Source: an uncultured Clostridium sp.
GTDB lineage: Bacteria; Bacillota; Clostridia; TANB77; CAG-508
Length of the DNA stretch: 46,667 bases
NCBI GenBank assembly: GCA_902492105.1
Contig: CABUKD010000012.1
Span: 1 to 46,667 of the forward strand
Direction of reading: 5' to 3'
Part shown: one piece after another, positions 26,402 through 33,492 of the stretch
Layout of the letters: each line of letters opens with the position of its first letter
How positions within the stretch are numbered: the stretch's first letter is position 1
Notes under the pieces: model-generated
What the model was told of the DNA's origin: nothing
The model's input: only the letters and a program-made list of their open reading frames with translations
The model's database searches: none
Made by a program: the position numbers and the translations under genes

Positions 26402-26875
26402 ATGAAAAATTTATCTAGCTGGCTTATTGCCATATTTGCTTTTATGTTTTGGGGATTTCGTGTAGTAGCAACCGTAATGTATTCGATTGGTACAGAATTT
26501 GTAGCGCCACCAATGGATATGACAATGGAAATTGCTTTATTATTTATTACATTTATTTGTATTTGTTTTATTGCAAAAAGAAAACTAATTCCAACACTTA
26601 TCTATTTAGTAGCACATGCTTTATATTATGGAATTTATTTATATCAAAACATTATGGCTATGTTAGAAGGAACTAGTACCATTAATGACTATATGACTTT
26701 ATTTGTAGCATTAATAGGAATTGCTATTCCACTTGCTGCCTTCTTTGATGTACTACTAGATAAAAATAGAAAAGCTCATGCAACTGATAAGAAAACAGAT
26801 TGGTTTTATAAAAATGAACAATACGACAGAAAGATGGATGACAGAGCAGATAGAAATCAATATAGGACATTATAA
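26402..26875 (+). CDS. Integral membrane protein, unknown function
   Basis: 157 residues with four predicted helices (about 5-28, 42-59, 63-84, 96-118) and a charged, Asp/Arg/Lys-rich cytoplasmic tail. No family is recognised. AGGAGGAAC precedes the ATG. It lies between the GGGGACGG repeat and rbgA; a separate transcript is likely. Confidence 0.75.
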   Translation: MKNLSSWLIAIFAFMFWGFRVVATVMYSIGTEFVAPPMDMTMEIALLFITFICICFIAKRKLIPTLIYLVAHALYYGIYLYQNIMAMLEGTSTINDYMTLFVALIGIAIPLAAFFDVLLDKNRKAHATDKKTDWFYKNEQYDRKMDDRADRNQYRTL

Positions 26876-26940
26876 TAGTTGTAAGTAAAAAGTAAACTTT
26901 ATTTATATATTAAATATAAAAGAGCATGGAAGTGATAGCA

Positions 26941-27840
26941 ATGAATGACAATAGATTTAACATTAATTGGTACCCAGGCCATATGGCAAAAACAAAAAAA
27001 CAAATAATAGAAGACTTAAAACTAGTAGACATTGTAGCAGAAATTGTAGATGCCAGAATTCCGATATCTAGTCAGAATCCAGATATAAAAGAAATTATTA
27101 AAAATAAAACAAGAATGGTTATTTTAAATAAATCTGACTTAGCAAATGAAGAAGAAAACAAAAAATGGATTTCCTACTTTCAAAGTAAACAAATACCAGC
27201 TGTTTTAGTCGATTCTGTTTCTGGTAATGGGATTGGAACGGCATTAAAAAAAGTAGAGGAAATTTATCAAGCAGATAACTATACAGAAAAAGGAAGAATA
27301 GGAAAATCAATACGTATTATGATTTTAGGAATACCAAATGTAGGAAAGTCTTCGTTTATTAATAGAATTGCCAAAAGAACTACTGCACAAGTAGGAAATA
27401 AACCAGGTGTTACTAGAAAAAAACAATGGATTCGAGTTTCTGATAAAATTGAATTACTAGACACACCGGGTGTATTATGGCCAAAATTAGAGAATGAAAC
27501 AGTAGCACTCCATTTAGCTTTTACTGGAACAATAAAGGATGATATTCTACAAACTATAGAAATAGGATATCAACTATTAAAAGTTTTGATAAAAGATTAT
27601 TCTCAAAAATTAATAGAACGTTATAAATTAGAAGAACAAGAGTTAACTGGTATTATGCAAAATACACAGTTAGAAGAAAATGAAAAAGTACTAGAGGTAA
27701 TGAACTTAATTGGCAAAAAAAGAGGTGCTGTTATGGCAGGAGGACAAGTTAACCAAGAAAGAGTAGCTATTATTTTGCTAGATGATTTTAGAAGTGGAAA
27801 ATTAGGAAAAATTACTTTAGAAAAGGCTGAAACAAATTAA
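26941..27840 (+). CDS. rbgA: Ribosome biogenesis GTPase RbgA (YlqF)
   Basis: 299 residues, a circularly permuted GTPase needed for late 50S assembly. The order is G4 (NKSDL, about 60), G5-like (VDSVSGNG), G1 (GIPNVGKSSFINR, about 128), G2 (TRKKQW), G3 (DTPGV), which is diagnostic of the YlqF class; the N-terminus NWYPGHMAKTKK is typical. I prefer ATG 26941 to the ATG at 26926 because GGAAGTG lies upstream of it and it matches the usual N-terminus. Confidence 0.95.
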   Translation: MNDNRFNINWYPGHMAKTKKQIIEDLKLVDIVAEIVDARIPISSQNPDIKEIIKNKTRMVILNKSDLANEEENKKWISYFQSKQIPAVLVDSVSGNGIGTALKKVEEIYQADNYTEKGRIGKSIRIMILGIPNVGKSSFINRIAKRTTAQVGNKPGVTRKKQWIRVSDKIELLDTPGVLWPKLENETVALHLAFTGTIKDDILQTIEIGYQLLKVLIKDYSQKLIERYKLEEQELTGIMQNTQLEENEKVLEVMNLIGKKRGAVMAGGQVNQERVAIILLDDFRSGKLGKITLEKAETN

Positions 27841-27976
27841 TTGATAAAGATAAGAAAAACAATAAAAGGTAATGAAAAGATGAGATGCAAATCAAAAACT
27901 AAAAATAATATAAGAAGTGATAAAAAGGAATAGAATAAAAGAAGTAAAAATAGGAAATACAAGTGGAGGAAAAATA

Positions 27977-28381
27977 TTGGAACTATTTCATTGCAATAAA
28001 ACCATAGAACAAGTAAATCAGATGTCTCCTTTAACATGGGCTTATGTAGGAGATGCTGTATATGAATTATGGATTCGTACTCATTTAGTTGACACTACAA
28101 ATTTAAAACCAAATAAATTGCATGTAGAATCTATTCAATTTGTAAAAGCAAAAGCACAGGCAGACATTTTAGAACAAATAGAAAACGATTTAACAGAACA
28201 AGAAAAAGAAATTGTAAGAAGAGGAAGAAATACACAAACACATCATATTGCAAAAAATGCTAGTATGCAAGACTATATGTATGCAACTGCTTTCGAAGCT
28301 TTAATAGGATACTTATATTTAACAAAGCAAGAACAAAGGTTACAAGAAATATGGAATAAAATACTAGAAAAGACTCGTTAA
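27977..28381 (+). CDS. mrnC: Mini-ribonuclease 3 (MrnC)
   Basis: 134 residues, an RNase III catalytic domain without a dsRNA-binding domain; in Bacillus it matures 23S rRNA. Motifs: LTWAYVGDAVYELWIR (metal-binding Asp) and ATAFEALIGYLYL (catalytic Glu). TTG at 27977 is the chosen start since GGAGG lies 7 bases before it; the ORF can be opened at 27917 but without a site. Grouping with rbgA supports a rRNA-maturation role. Confidence 0.92.
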   Translation: MELFHCNKTIEQVNQMSPLTWAYVGDAVYELWIRTHLVDTTNLKPNKLHVESIQFVKAKAQADILEQIENDLTEQEKEIVRRGRNTQTHHIAKNASMQDYMYATAFEALIGYLYLTKQEQRLQEIWNKILEKTR

Positions 28382-28426
28382 ATGAAAAGCAAAATGCAAA
28401 CACTCATAAAATGATATCTAAAGATA

Positions 28427-28456
28427 TTGACGAAACTACTAATATTATGGTATAGT
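28427..28456 (+). promoter_or_regulatory. tRNA-Glu promoter
   Basis: TTGACG (28427-28432), 18-base spacer, TATAGT (28451-28456), twenty bases before the tRNA. Confidence 0.65.
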
Positions 28457-28475
28457 AATATAGTAGTTTTTATAA

Positions 28476-28550
28476 GGCCCCTTGGTCAAGCGGTTAAGAC
28501 GCAGCCCTCTCAAGGCTGAATCATGGGTTCGATTCCCGTAGGGGTCACCA
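28476..28550 (+). tRNA. tRNA-Glu (anticodon CUC)
   Basis: A full cloverleaf with encoded CCA. Acceptor GGCCCCT/AGGGGTC, anticodon stem CAGCC/GGCTG with loop CTCTCAA (anticodon CTC, reads GAG), T arm ATGGG-TTCGATT-CCCGT. Transcribed alone, followed directly by a terminator. Confidence 0.95.
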
Positions 28551-28560
28551 AAAATTAAAA

Positions 28561-28604
28561 ATCCTCCCTAGAAGAAATTTCTTCTAGGGAGGATAAGTTT
28601 TGTT
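28561..28604. terminator. Bidirectional terminator between tRNA-Glu and the reverse small gene
   Basis: ATCCTCCCTAGAAGAAA and its exact inverse form a 17-bp palindrome (28561-28594). A T-rich stretch follows on the plus strand and the A-rich sequence before it serves the minus strand. Confidence 0.9.
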
Positions 28605-28796
28605 TTAATTAGGCTTCTTAACAGGGGACTTTTTCTTCTCTACCACTTGGTATTTTTTGCCACGATAAATGGTAGACCTAGAAATGTTTCTAGGAGCAGA
28701 AGGAAAAACCTCTTTGGACGAATCCATTGTAATTTTGTCCACCAACTCCTGCGTACGAGCCCCAAAGGTCAAACCAAGAGCGTCATCTTTCGCCAT
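28605..28796 (-). CDS. Small basic hypothetical protein
   Basis: 63 residues, Lys-rich C-terminus (GKKYQVVEKKKSPVKK). No signal, membrane segment or recognised family. AGGAGG lies 7 bases before the ATG, and a clear minus-strand promoter is present, so I regard it as a real gene. Its 51-base leader holds nested inverted repeats (28814-28846), suggesting regulation. Confidence 0.75.
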   Translation of the reverse strand: MAKDDALGLTFGARTQELVDKITMDSSKEVFPSAPRNISRSTIYRGKKYQVVEKKKSPVKKPN

Positions 28797-28813
28797 AACA
28801 AAACCTCCTAAAA

Positions 28814-28846
28814 AATAGTTCGCAATTTGCGAAGTGTAGAACTATT
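28814..28846. promoter_or_regulatory. Nested inverted repeats in the leader of the reverse small gene
   Basis: AATAGTTC (28814-28821) is inverted at 28839-28846, and inside it TTCGCAATTTGCGAA (28819-28833) is a perfect palindrome. The outer repeat overlaps the minus-strand -10 hexamer, so an operator is plausible. Confidence 0.5.
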
Positions 28847-28872
28847 ATATCATGCAGTTAGAAAAAAGTAAA
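28844..28872 (-). promoter_or_regulatory. Promoter of the reverse small gene
   Basis: On the minus strand: TTTACT (28872-28867), 17-base spacer, TATAAT (28849-28844). Confidence 0.7.
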
Positions 28873-28940
28873 TTGAATTTATGTTAATTTTGAAAAAGCA
28901 AGGATTTCATAAAATTTTTCTACGAAAAGATAAAAAACTA

Positions 28941-28969
28941 TTGTCAAGAGAAAAGGTTAATGGTATGAT
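28941..28969 (+). promoter_or_regulatory. Promoter of leader copy 2 and prepilin-like paralogue 3
   Basis: TTGTCA (28941-28946), 17-base spacer ending GTTAATGG, TATGAT (28964-28969). The spacer closely resembles that of the promoter at 14604. Confidence 0.75.
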
Positions 28970-29014
28970 AAAGAAAGAGAAAATAAATAGAGACAAACCA
29001 AGGAGAAAAAACTG

Positions 29015-29182
29015 ATGGACCAGCAAAAGCCTGAAATAGTAAGAGAGAGAGAGAGAGAGAGAGAGTTAACATTTAAGCCAACAACTAAAAAAAATTTAGT
29101 TTTATTTGTTGTACCAAAATTATATATAAAATATCAAAATAAGAAAGATGGATTATGCCTAAAAAGGCATGATTCATCTTAA
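29015..29182 (+). CDS. Leader ORF copy 2, intact, with Arg-Glu run from (AG)12
   Basis: 55 codons opened by ATG 29015 with AAGGAG nine bases upstream. It contains four Arg-Glu pairs encoded by the AG tract, then LTFKPTTKKNLVLFVVPKLY and a basic end. The other copy (230-286) has one AG unit fewer and is out of frame. This is what a slipped-strand contingency tract would produce. Against a real protein: substitutions between the copies hit all codon positions, and the 3' part folds as a conserved hairpin. It may be a leader peptide or purely RNA. Confidence 0.4.
   Translation: MDQQKPEIVRERERERELTFKPTTKKNLVLFVVPKLYIKYQNKKDGLCLKRHDSS
29032..29180 (+). repeat. Leader repeat copy 2 with (AG)12 tract
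   Basis: Counterpart of 244-391. Identical boundaries and nearly identical sequence, one AG unit longer, and different but complementary bases in the final hairpin. Confidence 0.85.
29145..29180 (+). ncRNA. Candidate structured leader hairpin, copy 2
   Basis: Stem 29145-29159 with 29166-29180, 15 pairs, loop TAAAAA. Loop-proximal pairs are GCC/GGC where copy 1 has GTA/TAC, so pairing is kept by compensatory change. Confidence 0.55.
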
Positions 29183-29239
29183 TTTTGTGTGTAAAGAAAT
29201 AAAAGGAAAAAAACGGAAAAGGAGGAATAAAAAGAAGAG

Positions 29240-31462
29240 ATGGAAGAAACACAAATAGAAATAAGCAAAAAGAAGCAAGAAAGCAAAGAAAAAAGTAAAA
29301 CAACCAGAATAAAAAATAATATGTATTTAAATAATAAACGTGGTATTACTTTAATTGCTTTGGTAGTAACCATAGTAGTGATGCTTATCTTAGCAGGAAT
29401 CACAATTCAAACAGCAATAGGAGATGGAGGAATAATCAATTTAGCAAATGAAGCAAAAGAACAACAAATCATAGCAAGTTATAAAGATAGAATAGGAATA
29501 GTAGGAGTTAATTGGTCATTAAATAGAGCATTGGATGATAGTGTAACAGTAGATGACTTATGGCAAGACATGCAAGATGCCAAAATTATCAATAATAAAG
29601 AAACAGATGTAGAAAAAGTAGATGAGAATGGAAACTATATAATCACCGTACCAGAAGGATATAAATTTCAAATCCATATTAATGAATATGATGATCTAGA
29701 AATAGATTATATAGGAAAAGAAGATAACCTATTACCATATATAAATGAAATAAAAGTAATAAACCAAACAAGCAATAGTGTAGAATTGCAAGTAAGTGTA
29801 AGCAGATTAAATAATGGAACACTAAATTACTATTATAAAGAAAAAGATGCTCCAGATGAAGATTATCAATTAGTAAAAGGAGATACAACAGACTTAACAG
29901 CAATCATAACAGGACTTAACAATAAAACAACCTATGAAATAAAGGTAGAAGCAACAAACGAAAATGGAACAACGGAAAAAGTAACAGAAGTATTCATAGG
30001 AGAATTAAAAGGAACTGTTACCCAAAAAGGAGAAACAGTATGGAGTAATGGAACAGCAACAATAGAACTAGAAACAACAGAAACAGGAGTAACAATACAA
30101 TATCAAATAGATGGAGTAGAAGGACAGTGGTTAGACTATAAAGGACCAATCACAGGATTACACCATGGAGAAACAGTATATGCTGTTACAACAGATGGAA
30201 ATAATCAAAGCGGATATACTAGTATTGATATTGTAGATGAAGTAAAACCACAAGATGCAACAATTAATTTAAGTACAACAACAGCTAAAGAAAATGAAAC
30301 TATCACAGCAACAGTAACACATACAGACAATGAAAGTGGAGTAAATATTACAAATTGTAAATGGGTATATAATACAACAGGTACACCAATAGGAACAGAA
30401 GAAGGAAGTTACACAGGAGGAAACTTTAGTAGTAATGGAGAAACCATTAATTTAACAGCATCTGTAGCAGGAACTTATTATTTACATGTATTAACAATAG
30501 ATGTAGCAGGCAATAAAATAGAAACTATATCAAAAGCAGTAACAGTAGAAAAAGGAAAAACATTCATAGAAGATATTACAACGATTCAAAAAGATAACAC
30601 AAAAGCGGAAGATAAATATGGAAATATCGTAATAGTCCCAAAAGGATTTAAAGTGGTAATAAGTGAAGGCACAACAGTACCAGAAGGAATTGTCATAGAA
30701 GACAGTAATCATAATCAGTTTGTGTGGATACCAACAGGAAGCTATAAAGTAGATGAAAGTGGAACAACTAAAACGAATGACTTAACTAGAAGAGAGTGGG
30801 GAACTACAAAAGATGTTGTAAAAGAACCTACACCAATAACTGGAGATGATGAAGCGTCAGGAAGGTTTGGCAATATTTACTTTGGAGAAGGGGATAGTCG
30901 TTCTATAGCACATGATAGTATAGGTAAATTTCTAGACAGTGCAAAGCCAGCATCAGAAGGAGGAAATGGAGGATTTTATATAGGAAGATATGAGCAAGGA
31001 AAAGGAAATGTATGTAAGGCAGGAGTGAATGCATATGTAAGTATTACAAGAGATACAGCAAAAGCGCAAGCAGAAGCAATGTATAAAGATAAAGAAAAAT
31101 ATGGGGTAACAAGTGAGCTTATTAGTAGTTATGCATGGGATACTGCATTAAATTTCATTTGTCAAAATAGTAAACATGGATATAAGCTAGCAACAACAAC
31201 AAGTGATACTTATGGAAATATAGGAACAGGAAGTGTTGGACAAAGAGTAACAGGAAATTATCCAGCAGATTGTTATAGTAATATTTATGATTTTTTAGGA
31301 AATTGTTATGAATGGACAACGGAATATTCTAGCGATGCTCCTTGTGTAATTAGAGGCGGTTGCTACTATGAAGGTGGTTTTTATGCAGCTAGTCGTAAAT
31401 GTGATAGTATAAAAACTTCCACTTCTTTCTATTCTTTCCGTCTCACCCTGTACATCTATTAA
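29240..31462 (+). CDS. Prepilin-like surface protein with Ig/Fn3-like insert and FGE-like variable tail (paralogue 3)
   Basis: 740 residues. A basic leader (to Gly35) precedes ITLIALVVTIVVMLILAGI, again with Ala for Glu5. Then come an extended pilin-like part, Fn3/Ig-like modules (about 160-450; for example TTYEIKVEATNENGT and the AGTYYLHVLTIDVAGN strand), and the FGE-like domain shared with paralogue 2 (FVWIPTGSYKVDESGTTKT, GGFYIGRYEQGKGNVCKAG, YAWDTALNFICQNS, NIYDFLGNCYEWTTE). The last 40 residues (RGGCYYEGG to FRLTLYIY) again differ in base composition. ATG 29240 has GGAGG 14 bases away; ATG 29321, which leaves an 8-residue leader like that of paralogue 2, is a serious alternative. It is followed by an inverted GGGGACGG repeat. 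Confidence 0.78.
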   Translation: MEETQIEISKKKQESKEKSKTTRIKNNMYLNNKRGITLIALVVTIVVMLILAGITIQTAIGDGGIINLANEAKEQQIIASYKDRIGIVGVNWSLNRALDDSVTVDDLWQDMQDAKIINNKETDVEKVDENGNYIITVPEGYKFQIHINEYDDLEIDYIGKEDNLLPYINEIKVINQTSNSVELQVSVSRLNNGTLNYYYKEKDAPDEDYQLVKGDTTDLTAIITGLNNKTTYEIKVEATNENGTTEKVTEVFIGELKGTVTQKGETVWSNGTATIELETTETGVTIQYQIDGVEGQWLDYKGPITGLHHGETVYAVTTDGNNQSGYTSIDIVDEVKPQDATINLSTTTAKENETITATVTHTDNESGVNITNCKWVYNTTGTPIGTEEGSYTGGNFSSNGETINLTASVAGTYYLHVLTIDVAGNKIETISKAVTVEKGKTFIEDITTIQKDNTKAEDKYGNIVIVPKGFKVVISEGTTVPEGIVIEDSNHNQFVWIPTGSYKVDESGTTKTNDLTRREWGTTKDVVKEPTPITGDDEASGRFGNIYFGEGDSRSIAHDSIGKFLDSAKPASEGGNGGFYIGRYEQGKGNVCKAGVNAYVSITRDTAKAQAEAMYKDKEKYGVTSELISSYAWDTALNFICQNSKHGYKLATTTSDTYGNIGTGSVGQRVTGNYPADCYSNIYDFLGNCYEWTTEYSSDAPCVIRGGCYYEGGFYAASRKCDSIKTSTSFYSFRLTLYIY
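31345..31462 (+). other. Candidate variable repeat at the 3' end of paralogue 3
   Basis: Aligned with 15763-15903: both start near P-C-V-x-R-G and end FRxxLY. The last 50 bases are C/T-rich (TTC, TCC, CTC, ACC, CTG), unlike the rest of the gene. Residues between the conserved Arg-Gly and the final FR differ almost completely from paralogue 2, although the domains just before are nearly the same. Confidence 0.5.
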
Positions 31463-31480
31463 AACTTGACTTCTAACATT

Positions 31481-31540
31481 TTGTCAATGGGGACGGAGAA
31501 TTTTGACAACTATTGTCAAAATTCTCCGTCCCCATTGACA
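31481..31540. repeat. Inverted pair of TTGTCAA/GGGGACGG repeats, near-perfect palindrome
   Basis: Units 31481-31509 and 31513-31540 are exact inverses separated by CTA, giving a 28-bp stem. It begins 18 bases after the stop of paralogue 3. No T-run follows. Confidence 0.9.
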
Positions 31541-31567
31541 CTCATTCACAAAAATTTTTTATTTCTA

Positions 31568-31595
31568 TTGACAAAACAAAATTTTGGTATATAAT
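31568..31595 (+). promoter_or_regulatory. recN promoter
   Basis: TTGACA (31568-31573), 16-base spacer, TATAAT (31590-31595). Confidence 0.7.
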
Positions 31596-31634
31596 AACAA
31601 TATACAAACAACAATTCGTATTTAGGAGGTTATT

Positions 31635-33257
31635 ATGATTACCACTTTACATATTAAAAATGTAGGAATTATTGATGATTTATCTATTGATTTCAACGAA
31701 GGCTTTAATGTTTTAACAGGAGAAACTGGTGCAGGAAAAACGCTATTAATAGGGGCTCTTAATATTTTAGCAGGAGGCAGATTTTCTAAAGAAATGATTC
31801 GAAACGGAGAAACTTTTTCTTTTGTAGAAGCAAGTATCTATTCCGAAAAAAGCGATAAAGCAATGGATGGCAATATTATTATATCCAGAGAAATTCATAG
31901 TAATGGTAGAAATTCTTGCAAAATCAATGGTAGACTAGTAACTGTTAATGAATTAAAAGAATTTATGGAACATATGATAGATATTCATGGTCAGCATGAT
32001 AGTCAACTTATTTTAAATGAAGCACAACATATTCATTATTTAGACCGTTTTATTGGAAAAGAAATAGAAGAAAAATTAATTACTTATCAAGAAAAATTAA
32101 AACAATACCAAAAAGCAAAACAAGAATTAAAAAACACTTATGGAGAAGATCAAGAAAAAGAAAGAAAATTAGATTTACTCTATTACCAGTTTAACGAAAT
32201 TCAAAATGCAAAATTAAAACAAGAAGAAGAGAAAGAATTAGAAGAAAAACATAAAACCATGCAAAACGCAGAAAAATTAAAAACAAATTTATCTCAAATA
32301 GATGTAGAACTTAACGAAAATGCAATTAGTGCTATTAGTAATGCAATCCGTGCTTTAGAAAAAATTGAAGATTGTGGCGAAAAATATAGTGAAAAATTAA
32401 CCATTCTAAAAAATAGCTATTATGACATTCAAGAATTAGGTAGAGATGTTAGCTATTTACAAGAAGAAGTAGACTTTGACGAAGAAGAAAGAGAAAAAAT
32501 AGAAACAAGGTTAGACTTTATTTATTCTTTAAAAAGAAAATATGGAAATACCATTGAAGACATTTTAGCTTATGGAAAAAAGGTAGAAGAAGAAATTCAT
32601 AAAATAGAAAATTTAGAAGAATATCATAATCAGTTAAAAGATCAAATACAAACATTAGAAAAAGAAATGCTAACAATAGGAAAGGAAATGATGAACCTTA
32701 GAAAAAAATATGGAGCTATTCTTTCCGAAAAAATCAATCAAGAACTCAAAGAGCTAGAAATGCCAAATGCTACTTTTTCTATAGAAATAAAAGAAACTAC
32801 CAACTTTTATGAAACAGGTATAGAACAAGTAGAATTTATGATTTGCACCAATTTAGGAGAAGGTTTAAAGCCACTTGCCAAAATTGCATCAGGAGGAGAA
32901 ATGGCTAGAATTATGCTTGCTATAAAACATGTTTTAGCAGATGTAGACGAAGTAGATACTTTAATTTTTGATGAAATAGATACAGGAATTAGTGGAAAAG
33001 CCTCTAAAGCAGTTGGTCAAAAGATGAAAGAAATAGCCAAAACTCACCAAGTTCTTTGCATTACCCATTTGCCATCCATTGCTGCAAAAGGAGACTATAA
33101 TTACTACATTTGCAAAAATACCAAAGAAAATAAAACCTATACAGATATTAAACAATTAAATGAAGAAGAAACCATTGAAGAAATTGCAAGAATTGCATCA
33201 GGCGAAATAACTGAAATTGCAAAAGCACATGCAAAAGAGCTAAGAAAAGCAAGCTAA
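31635..33257 (+). CDS. recN: DNA repair protein RecN
   Basis: 540 residues, an SMC-like ATPase acting early in double-strand-break repair. Walker A GETGAGKTLLIGALNIL (about 33-49), the IHGQHDSQLI motif (Q loop), a central coiled coil (about 150-360, Glu/Lys-rich), the signature IASGGEMARIMLAIK, and Walker B LIFDEIDTGISGKAS. AGGAGG lies before the ATG. argR, a frequent neighbour, is absent; the gene has its own promoter and terminator. I see no obvious LexA box. Confidence 0.96.
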   Translation: MITTLHIKNVGIIDDLSIDFNEGFNVLTGETGAGKTLLIGALNILAGGRFSKEMIRNGETFSFVEASIYSEKSDKAMDGNIIISREIHSNGRNSCKINGRLVTVNELKEFMEHMIDIHGQHDSQLILNEAQHIHYLDRFIGKEIEEKLITYQEKLKQYQKAKQELKNTYGEDQEKERKLDLLYYQFNEIQNAKLKQEEEKELEEKHKTMQNAEKLKTNLSQIDVELNENAISAISNAIRALEKIEDCGEKYSEKLTILKNSYYDIQELGRDVSYLQEEVDFDEEEREKIETRLDFIYSLKRKYGNTIEDILAYGKKVEEEIHKIENLEEYHNQLKDQIQTLEKEMLTIGKEMMNLRKKYGAILSEKINQELKELEMPNATFSIEIKETTNFYETGIEQVEFMICTNLGEGLKPLAKIASGGEMARIMLAIKHVLADVDEVDTLIFDEIDTGISGKASKAVGQKMKEIAKTHQVLCITHLPSIAAKGDYNYYICKNTKENKTYTDIKQLNEEETIEEIARIASGEITEIAKAHAKELRKAS

Positions 33258-33261
33258 AAAG

Positions 33262-33290
33262 TTGTCAAAAATCTCCGTCTCCATTGACAA
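33262..33290. repeat. Single TTGTCAA/GGGGACGG-type repeat unit
   Basis: TTGTCAAAAATCTCC...CCATTGACAA, the inverse orientation of the unit at 26150, with a few changes. It lies directly after recN and overlaps the terminator base. Confidence 0.8.
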
Positions 33291-33325
33291 AAACGTGAAA
33301 TTTTAAAAATTTCACGTTTTTCTTT
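33289..33325 (+). terminator. recN terminator
   Basis: AAAAACGTGAAATTT (33289-33303) pairs perfectly with 33307-33321 around TAA, and T-rich sequence follows. Confidence 0.9.
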
Positions 33326-33335
33326 CTTCCAATTG

Positions 33336-33364
33336 TTTACATATTTCAAGTTTTAGGGTATAAT
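33336..33364 (+). promoter_or_regulatory. lysS promoter
   Basis: TTTACA (33336-33341), 17-base spacer, TATAAT (33359-33364). It leaves a leader of about 120 bases. Confidence 0.7.
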
Positions 33365-33428
33365 ATTATTGCTTATATTCACAAATTACCATAAATTATA
33401 CATAAAATTAAACTATAAAAATAGATAT

Positions 33429-33461
33429 AGGTTTATAGGTAAAACCTTTTTTAAAAACCTA
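33429..33461 (+). ncRNA. Candidate H-type pseudoknot motif, copy B (lysS leader)
   Basis: AGG/CCT and TTTA/TAAA stems with one bulged A enclose the loop TAGG (33436-33439), which can pair with CCTA (33458-33461). Same order, loop and spacing as 2593-2630. It is followed by the lysS ribosome site region. Not a T-box: no specifier stem or T-box sequence is seen. Confidence 0.35.
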
Positions 33462-33492
33462 AATATTATAATGTAAGGAACGAGAAGGAAAG

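Larger units (their letters stand above)
28797..29239. other. Intergenic region with divergent promoters and leader copy 2
   Basis: 443 bases without an assured gene. Contents: promoter and inverted repeats of the reverse gene, a gap with nothing visible (28873-28940), the leader promoter 28941-28969, the 55-codon leader ORF, the leader repeat and its hairpin, and GGAGGAA at 29221. Confidence 0.7.

Noticed and set aside
28476..28550. tRNA-Ser or tRNA-Leu because of the CTCTCAA loop
   Set aside because: There is no long variable arm; the anticodon reads CTC and the acceptor stem fits tRNA-Glu.
31481..31540. Intrinsic terminator of paralogue 3, or a DGR cruciform
   Set aside because: No T-run, and the same palindrome occurs at other places unrelated to variable tails, so it is a dispersed repeat.
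33365..33492. T-box or lysine riboswitch before lysS
   Set aside because: Too short, with no specifier loop, T-box core or L-box features.
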